NCBI GenBank assembly: GCA_030430165.1
Contig: JAUIGL010000024.1
Span: 1 to 64,000 of the forward strand
From: a bacterium
Lineage (GTDB): Bacteria; Desulfobacterota; Binatia; HRBIN30; CADEER01
Direction: 5' to 3'
DNA length: 64,000 bases
Shown piece after piece: positions 59,138-64,000 of the stretch (the stretch's first letter is position 1; every line of letters begins with the position of its first letter). Position numbers and translations under genes: made by a program. Under the pieces are notes generated by a model that worked only from the letters and a program-made list of their open reading frames with translations, ran no database searches and was not told the origin of the DNA.

Positions 59138-60139
59138 TCAGGACGAAGTGACGTTCGCTTCGTCCAGGCGATCAAGGCTCGCCCAGGGATCGTAGCGCCA
59201 TTGGTCGAGCAAGCCCGACATCACCGCGGGGTGATCGGCGTCGCGGTGTGTGAGGCAGCTTTCCAGCCGCTCGGACGTCGTCCTGTTTCGGCCGGGGGCC
59301 TGAGCCATGGTCTTGGCGTGGAAGCGCTTCATCTCGAGCCAATAGGCCTCGGTGCCTTCGCCCGAATGCCGCGCGGCGTCGAGCGCCGCCTCCGCATGCT
59401 GGAGCTCGTCGCGAAAGGCGGCCTCCAGCTCGCGAGTGGCGTACTGGGTGCCGCGCACCGCGAGCTTGTCCAAGAAGCATTCGGGGAAGATTCCGCGATA
59501 GCGAAAGAAAGGGGCCGCGAGGTGGCAGGGCGTCTCTCCTTCCCGATGAAGCAGGTAGCCGACGAAGCGCCGCGGTGAGGCCAACAATCGTACCTTTCGA
59601 TAGCCAGCGTCGTATGCATCGCCTTGAACCGTGATTCGCGGGTGGTTGACGAAGAGCCGCCGCCTGAGCTCGACGTGGAGTCGCACCGTCGCGCCCATGT
59701 AGGTGACGAACGGAAGCCGGAACAGCTCGACCTGCGGGTGCAGGATCGGGAGATTGCGGATCTCCTGGCGCGAACGCTCGTGGAGCACCTCATTGCCCTG
59801 TACGTATAGGCAGTAGTCGCCGCTGCACCGAGCTCGCAGCCGGTTGGATACGTCCGCGATGACCCGGCCATCGTCGGGGTCGTTCGTCCAGGAGTCCTGG
59901 AACAGCTTGATCTTCGCTGGATACCGCCGTTGCAGTGCGTCGAGGACGGCCCAGGTGTCGTCGCTCGAGTACCCGTCGGAGATCAGGATTTCGTCGCAGA
60001 CGGGCAGCGACGAGACGATGGCCTCGACGAAGGGATAGCCCATGGCCACCGCGTTGCGCAGCACCATGAAGCCGGAAATGGTCGGCTCCTTCGTCGAACC
60101 TCTTGGGCTCGCTCCGTCGCGCTGGATTGTCGTGTTCAC
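59138..60139 (-). CDS. Family 2 glycosyltransferase
   Basis: The 333-aa product has the GT-A features ISGFMVLRNAVAMGYPFVEAI near the start and EILISDGYSSDDTWAVL, where the usual nucleotide-sugar-binding Asp is present. A later YCLYVQGNEVLHE stretch fits a donor-site strand. No membrane segment is apparent, so it is a cytoplasmic transferase, probably adding a sugar in a polysaccharide or glycolipid pathway. Its ATG overlaps the stop of the upstream FkbM gene by 4 bp, so both are translated as a unit. Confidence 0.85.
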   Translation of the reverse strand: MNTTIQRDGASPRGSTKEPTISGFMVLRNAVAMGYPFVEAIVSSLPVCDEILISDGYSSDDTWAVLDALQRRYPAKIKLFQDSWTNDPDDGRVIADVSNRLRARCSGDYCLYVQGNEVLHERSRQEIRNLPILHPQVELFRLPFVTYMGATVRLHVELRRRLFVNHPRITVQGDAYDAGYRKVRLLASPRRFVGYLLHREGETPCHLAAPFFRYRGIFPECFLDKLAVRGTQYATRELEAAFRDELQHAEAALDAARHSGEGTEAYWLEMKRFHAKTMAQAPGRNRTTSERLESCLTHRDADHPAVMSGLLDQWRYDPWASLDRLDEANVTSS

Positions 60140-61059
60140 GCCGCGCCCCCGGGGTCGAGGTAGAGCACGAGGTTGTCGGGGCGTCCCGACGCTTCCGCAA
60201 TCGAGACCAGGCGATAGTGGACCCCGGAGACCAGGGCGCGAAGGAACCGGAAGAGGCGCCCAGTGCCGCTCGTTTGCGGGGCGGGGATCTTCTGAAGCAC
60301 TGCGAAGGAAAGGTGGTGGCGCTCACTGTGGTAGGGGGAGGGGTCGAACTGGCTGGCCCAGTTCTCGAACACCACGGCCAGGCGAAAATCCCGTGGCGCC
60401 ACCTCGAGAAGAGAGCGGATGATCGTTGGCTCGAATCCCTCGGCGTCGATCTTCACCACGCCTGACCTCAGGCCAGCGGCGCGATACTCCTCAAACAACG
60501 CGGCCAGCCAGTGATCGCTCTCGACCATGTCGACGGTTTGGGCCAGGTAGTTGCTTTCGTCGAATCGCGCGAAGTTGTCCTTGCTCGCGAGGAGGGTGTG
60601 GTCATAGGCATTGCCCTCGAGGATGAATCCTCCGCCGAAGTTGTGGCGCGGCACCAGCAACTCAGCCGTGCCGGCTTTGTCGCCGAGGCCGACCTCGTGG
60701 ACGTGGTACTGGCCGGTGCGAAGGTTGAGCGCGAGGTTGGTGCCGAGGACCGCGGCGACCAGACGGTTCGGCTCGACACAATCGATCCGGCCAAACTCGT
60801 TCCCTGAGAGTACCGTGGTCAGACCCACGTTTGCGCCAATGTCGAGCAGGAAATCTCCGCGGCCCGCCGCCAGGAACTGCAGGAGCGAGACCACCACCGG
60901 CTCGTGCAGGCCGTGCAGAATGGGGTCATAGGTGATCTCGTCGTTCGTCCGCAGAAACAGGTTGATCTTCCGGTCGAGAATTCGCGGCAAGATCTCGTCC
61001 TTGATCCTCTGTCGAATCTTCGCCCGCAAAGGCTGCGAATAACGGAAGTGCTTCGCCAT
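60136..61059 (-). CDS. FkbM-family methyltransferase
   Basis: The 307-aa product from ATG 61059 (MAKHFRYSQPLR). The SAM motif I is LLDIGANVGLTTVLS, the acidic residue of the next strand is in IDCVEPNRLVA, and GVVKIDAEGFEPTII is the FkbM signature. Such enzymes O-methylate sugars in glycan and natural-product pathways. The gene is coupled to the family 2 glycosyltransferase by a 4-bp overlap and is divergent from the family 4 glycosyltransferase (167 bp), so the three probably act on one glycan. Confidence 0.88.
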   Translation of the reverse strand: MAKHFRYSQPLRAKIRQRIKDEILPRILDRKINLFLRTNDEITYDPILHGLHEPVVVSLLQFLAAGRGDFLLDIGANVGLTTVLSGNEFGRIDCVEPNRLVAAVLGTNLALNLRTGQYHVHEVGLGDKAGTAELLVPRHNFGGGFILEGNAYDHTLLASKDNFARFDESNYLAQTVDMVESDHWLAALFEEYRAAGLRSGVVKIDAEGFEPTIIRSLLEVAPRDFRLAVVFENWASQFDPSPYHSERHHLSFAVLQKIPAPQTSGTGRLFRFLRALVSGVHYRLVSIAEASGRPDNLVLYLDPGGAA

Positions 61060-61226
61060 GGGTACTCTTCTGTCGCGACGGCTCGGGTGATGAGGCTCAC
61101 CGACTCTGCACAAAGGTGAGTACAATTCAGAGTACCAACGCGCCACCGGGACGAGCAGCTGGTATGTTGCGAGGGTCACCGCTATGGAGTCCCACTGGCG
61201 ACGCCAATGGCTGAGAAACCGGGCAA

Positions 61227-62441
61227 ATGAAGCGGATCCTGTTGGTTCCTCACGACCTCAATCATGCTGGCGGTGGAACCTGTGTCGCCGCCTGGGCTCT
61301 GCAGGCGCTGGCTGGGCGCCACGAGGTGTGGGTCTTGTCCTGGCAACCGGCCGAGCTCGATCGAACCAATCGGAATTTCGGCACGGAGCTCACGCAAGAC
61401 AGCGTTCGGCTGCTGACCGTCAACCCAGCTCTGGTGAGAGCTCTCTCCTGGGTCCCGGTGCCCCTGGCGCACCTCAGGCAACATCTCCTTTACCGCAAAG
61501 CGCGCGAGTTGGTCGCGACCGGGCGGTTCGACGTGGTGATGGGCGGCATGAACGAGATCGACGTCGGCGTCCCGGCCGTCCAGTACGTCCACTTCCCATC
61601 GGCCTACTGGCCGCGGCCCGATGCGGATCTTCGCTGGTATCATGTGGCGCCATTGGTGCGTGCCTACCGCTGGTTCGGGTCGCTGCTGTCGGGCTTCGAT
61701 GAAGATCGCGTGGCGAGGAACCTCACGTTGAGTAACTCCGACTGGACCGGGCGCAGATTCGAAGAGCGCTATGGGACCCGGACGCGAACGGTCTACCCAC
61801 CGGTGCCCGGCGGCTTCCCCGAAGTGCCTTTCGATCAGAGGGATCGCGCGTTCATCGTCGTCGGCCGCATCGCCCGCGAGAAACGGCTGGAGGAAATCAT
61901 CGAGATCCTCGCCATGGTCCGTGCCCGCGGGCACGCGACGACGCTCACCGTCGTCGGCCACGCCGACTCTCCAGAATACATGAAGCAACTGACCAGGATC
62001 GCAGCTCCTCATCTCTCCTGGATTCGTTTCTGTCTCGACGTGCCACGCGCCCGGATGGTCGAGCTGATCGCGCGACACCGCTATGGCATCCACGCCATGC
62101 AGGAAGAGCACTTCGGCATCGCGCCGGCCGAGCTGCAGCGCGGCGGCTGCATCACCTTCGTGCCGGACACGGGTGGGCCACCGGAGATCGTCGGCGGAGA
62201 CGAGCGAGTGATCTTCGCGTCGATCGAGGAGGCCGTCGAAAAGATCGACCGGGTCTTGAGCGATCCGCTGCTCGAATCCGCAGTGCAGCGCGATGTCGCG
62301 CGGCGCGGCACTGCCTTCAGTGAGGAGCGCTTCATGCGGGAGATCGTCGAGGTCGTGGAATCCTTCGATCCCGAAGCCACACGCCGCGTCGAGCCAAGCT
62401 GCTGCCGCCGGCGTTCCGCCCGGGGAGACCGACATATTTGA
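61227..62441 (+). CDS. Family 4 glycosyltransferase
   Basis: The 404-aa GT-B product opens with RILLVPHDLNHAGGGTCVAAW, an acceptor-side glycine-rich loop. The C-terminal half has FIVVGRIAREKRLEEIIEIL and TLTVVGHADSPEY, then HAMQEEHFGIAPAELQRGG with the E-x7-E-type donor-site motif. It is a retaining transferase, probably for a cell-surface polysaccharide. The last about 20 residues (SCCRRRSARGDRHI) look unlike the family and may come from a 3'-end rearrangement next to the decayed stretch that follows. Confidence 0.88.
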   Translation: MKRILLVPHDLNHAGGGTCVAAWALQALAGRHEVWVLSWQPAELDRTNRNFGTELTQDSVRLLTVNPALVRALSWVPVPLAHLRQHLLYRKARELVATGRFDVVMGGMNEIDVGVPAVQYVHFPSAYWPRPDADLRWYHVAPLVRAYRWFGSLLSGFDEDRVARNLTLSNSDWTGRRFEERYGTRTRTVYPPVPGGFPEVPFDQRDRAFIVVGRIAREKRLEEIIEILAMVRARGHATTLTVVGHADSPEYMKQLTRIAAPHLSWIRFCLDVPRARMVELIARHRYGIHAMQEEHFGIAPAELQRGGCITFVPDTGGPPEIVGGDERVIFASIEEAVEKIDRVLSDPLLESAVQRDVARRGTAFSEERFMREIVEVVESFDPEATRRVEPSCCRRRSARGDRHI

Positions 62442-62561
62442 GAAGCAGGAGCGCCGCGGGGTCTGATCGCAGCTGGGGAAGGTACGCGAGCAAACAAGAC
62501 GCATGAGGCGACCAAGCTGGCCGAACGCCGTGGCCCTTGGCGCAGCGGAAGGACCAAGCTG

Positions 62562-62717
62562 ATGACGGATGGTTCTGCGACCAGAGCTGGATTGATCTGC
62601 GCTACGTTTCTTGTGCTCGCAATCCTCGGCTGTGGCGACGACGACGGCAGCGGCCCCTCTACCTGCCGCACTGAAGCAGCTGTCGTATTTTCGAGGCCTG
62701 CCGGGGAGGGACGATGA
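62562..62717 (+). pseudogene. Truncated lipoprotein (signal peptide plus short tail)
   Basis: ATG 62562 encodes LICATFLVLAILGCGDDDGSG, a complete lipoprotein signal with the same Asp-rich start as other lipoproteins in the window. The reading frame then ends after 51 residues at TGA 62715 in sequence (AAVVFSRPAGEGR) that is antisense of a different peptide. An intact small lipoprotein is possible but less likely than a gene cut off after its signal. Confidence 0.5.
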
Positions 62718-62855
62718 GTCCCCCTCGAAGAATTCGATCGGAAAGTCGCTGCGCCACTCCGGGGTCTCCGCGATCAGATCGACCAGGTGGCGTTGGCGCC
62801 AGATGCCTTTGCCGCGCGCGGCCATGCGGCGGCGTACGAACTTGACGGCAGCCCG
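62680..62855 (-). pseudogene. Gene remnant, unidentified
   Basis: On the minus strand, directly after an in-frame TAG (62856-62858), the frame reads VKFVRRRM, GKGIWRQRHLVDLIAETPEW and SDFPIEFFEGD: a regular, non-repetitive peptide unlike the Arg-rich shadows around it. The preceding frame (SSDPALPKGV) looks contiguous across the stop. I cannot name the family. It could be the tail of a lost enzyme. Confidence 0.4.
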
Positions 62856-62967
62856 CTACACGCCTTTTGGCAGCGCTGGATCCGACGAATTGCTGGTAAG
62901 TGCCGGCGCCGACCTGCGGCGCCCCGTCCTGACGCGACTCGTGCGGCGGACCAACGCTCGGCCCGCC

Positions 62968-63978
62968 TCATTCGGCGTCTTGCACGGTCAAGAACGCTCC
63001 TGGCTGGTCGTCGCTCTCGACCGCCAGGGAGTTCGCCTCGAAGAGCACATACACTGCCCGGCGACCATCGGTATAGAACGGATCGTTCATCAGGTTCCGT
63101 CCCGGGGCTTGTTCGCTTCGCGCCCCGACGCCGTCGACGTAGGCGATGTGTCGCAACCGCCCACTGTGAATCAGATCTCCGGTGACGTTCTCGCGGGAAT
63201 CGTCGACATCCGGATCGACCGCGTGGGTGGTCAGGGTCCAGGAGCGGTGTGTGAACTTCACCCCGATGTCGCGGTTGACTTGCCCAACCCACACCGGGCG
63301 TCCGGCGAAACGGATCGGCGAGTACCAGAGCCGCAGATGATTGCGCTGGTGGATGCTCGCGCGAGCTCGCTGGAAGGCGACGTCCTGTCGCCGGCCGAAG
63401 AGAAACTGATCGCTCATCGGTGAGTATCGGTACTCGGAACCGAATAGAAACGATCGCGCCGTCTTCAGCCCCGAGCTCAAATCGAGTACGTCGGTCTCGT
63501 GCCAGCCGGCTCGGGTAAACGCCGATAGCAGGTCGTCCAGCGTGCCGAGGACGACCAAATTCACCGGATCGCCGGTTCCCGTTCCGGACTTGTCGGTCGT
63601 AACCTGCGGCAGCTCTGTGATTGCTTCCAGCAGCTCTTCGCGGTTCGCAAGCGTCCTTACCTCGGCCTCGTCGTAGACCGCGTGTAGATCGAGCGAGTGG
63701 TGGTCGAGGCGCGCGCCCGGTACGGCCGTCCGTACGTAGACTTCGGTCATGTCGTCCGACCCGTACAAGATGACGCGAACGTACTTCGTTCCCTGATCGA
63801 TGTGGGTGAAGACGAAGCCTTCCCTCGTCTCTCCGGGCTCGATGATACAGTTCCCCAGCGAGTGCTCGACGAAAAGGGCATTCATCTTCTTGTTGGCCCC
63901 GCGCGCCGAGAAATATTGAAACGGCAGAACGAACACCAGGGGCCAGACGATCAGCGAGGCGAGGCCGTAGCCGATCAT
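62968..63978 (-). CDS. LssY-like C-terminal domain membrane protein (5' end may extend past window)
   Basis: The 336 visible residues start at ATG 63978, but the frame stays open to the right edge, so a longer start is possible. One N-terminal helix (IGYGLASLIVWPLVFVLPF) is followed by the LssY_C domain: PVNLVVLGTLDDLLSAFTRAGW, DLSSGLKTARSFLFGS, PMSDQFLFGRRQDVAFQRA, QRNHLRLWYS and VWVGQVNRDIGVK. LssY was named in the Legionella type I secretion locus (lss); its function is not settled. It lies at the end of the glycan group. Confidence 0.88.
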   Translation of the reverse strand: MIGYGLASLIVWPLVFVLPFQYFSARGANKKMNALFVEHSLGNCIIEPGETREGFVFTHIDQGTKYVRVILYGSDDMTEVYVRTAVPGARLDHHSLDLHAVYDEAEVRTLANREELLEAITELPQVTTDKSGTGTGDPVNLVVLGTLDDLLSAFTRAGWHETDVLDLSSGLKTARSFLFGSEYRYSPMSDQFLFGRRQDVAFQRARASIHQRNHLRLWYSPIRFAGRPVWVGQVNRDIGVKFTHRSWTLTTHAVDPDVDDSRENVTGDLIHSGRLRHIAYVDGVGARSEQAPGRNLMNDPFYTDGRRAVYVLFEANSLAVESDDQPGAFLTVQDAE

Positions 63979-64000
63979 GCGCCGCGTCGGCGAATAGTGG

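Larger units (their letters stand above)
62442..62967. other. 526-bp decayed interval between the GT4 and LssY_C genes
   Basis: No full-length gene is supported. It contains a lipoprotein start that stops after 51 codons and, on the other strand, a conserved-looking peptide interrupted by a stop. Both end near 62660-62720, which suggests a recombination or deletion joint. Confidence 0.6.

Noticed and set aside
62774-63292. 172-codon minus-strand ORF at the LssY_C 3' end
   Set aside because: Frame-shifted shadow of the LssY_C gene with Arg-rich composition; only the neighbouring frame (62680-62855) looks protein-like.

Overview
This window is high-GC, densely coded bacterial DNA with a Gram-negative (diderm) gene set: an OmpA/Pal-like lipoprotein, an RND efflux pump with its periplasmic adaptor, many Sec-type lipoproteins, and LssY- and exopolysaccharide-type genes. 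Several traits together recall uncultured soil or groundwater lineages once filed under Deltaproteobacteria, such as Binatota. These are lipoproteins with an Asp-rich stretch right after the lipobox, giant secreted mosaics with Thr/Pro-rich linkers, paired EF-hand (dockerin-like) modules, and a Cys/Lys-rich helical domain fused to a pectinacetylesterase. The lineage is inference only: there is no rRNA or other phylogenetic marker that could be placed without a search. No rRNA, tRNA, CRISPR array, insertion sequence or prophage was recognised.

Layout. 1-5.8 kb: the end of an alkaline-phosphatase-superfamily gene, then a 1695-aa secreted mosaic. 5.9-14 kb: housekeeping genes, namely a cysteine desulfurase overlapping mnmA, which overlaps mtaB, followed by rnc, then a convergent OmpA-like lipoprotein and era-der. 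13.9-15.9 kb: an arsR-acr3-arsC operon on the minus strand behind a perfect 16-bp palindromic operator. 16-19.5 kb: a large ELWxSDGT-repeat secreted protein and a gamma-carbonic anhydrase. 19.6-34.3 kb: mixed accessory genes, including a GH29 fucosidase, a GT-C glycosyltransferase, a SurE-like lipoprotein, a SYLF protein, an SGNH hydrolase, a nuclease-fold lipoprotein, a pectinacetylesterase fusion and SelO. 34.4-38.7 kb: an RND adaptor and pump. 38.8-48 kb: an esterase lipoprotein, a DUF2889 protein, a phytanoyl-CoA-dioxygenase-like protein, two overlapping lipoprotein phosphodiesterases (EEP and GDPD), a lipoprotein with a C-terminal anchor, an alpha/beta-hydrolase-cyclase fusion and a DEAD-box helicase. 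48.5-59 kb: a MATE transporter, a lipase-like lipoprotein, an acyltransferase-SGNH protein, a DUF2652 cyclase-like protein and a sugar-dehydrogenase mosaic. 59-64 kb: a polysaccharide-type group (GT2, FkbM, GT4), a decayed stretch and an LssY_C protein running to the window edge.

How the genes fit together. The desulfurase, MnmA and MtaB form a compact sulfur-to-tRNA module. ArsR, Acr3 and ArsC form a complete arsenate-reduction and arsenite-export unit. At least six predicted lipoproteins are extracytoplasmic hydrolases (SurE, two EEP-fold proteins, GDPD, an esterase and a lipase-like protein), which points to scavenging of phosphate esters and lipids at the cell envelope. Five of these six, and one truncated lipoprotein, share a Cys-Gly-(Ser/Gly)-Asp-rich start resembling the surface-export signal known from Bacteroidota. 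The other nuclease-fold lipoprotein lacks it. Convergent gene pairs are often separated by strong palindromes, and two repeat families lie in the spacers: a palindromic element of about 35 bp in four copies, and short tandem GGGATCT/CCTAG-type tracts.
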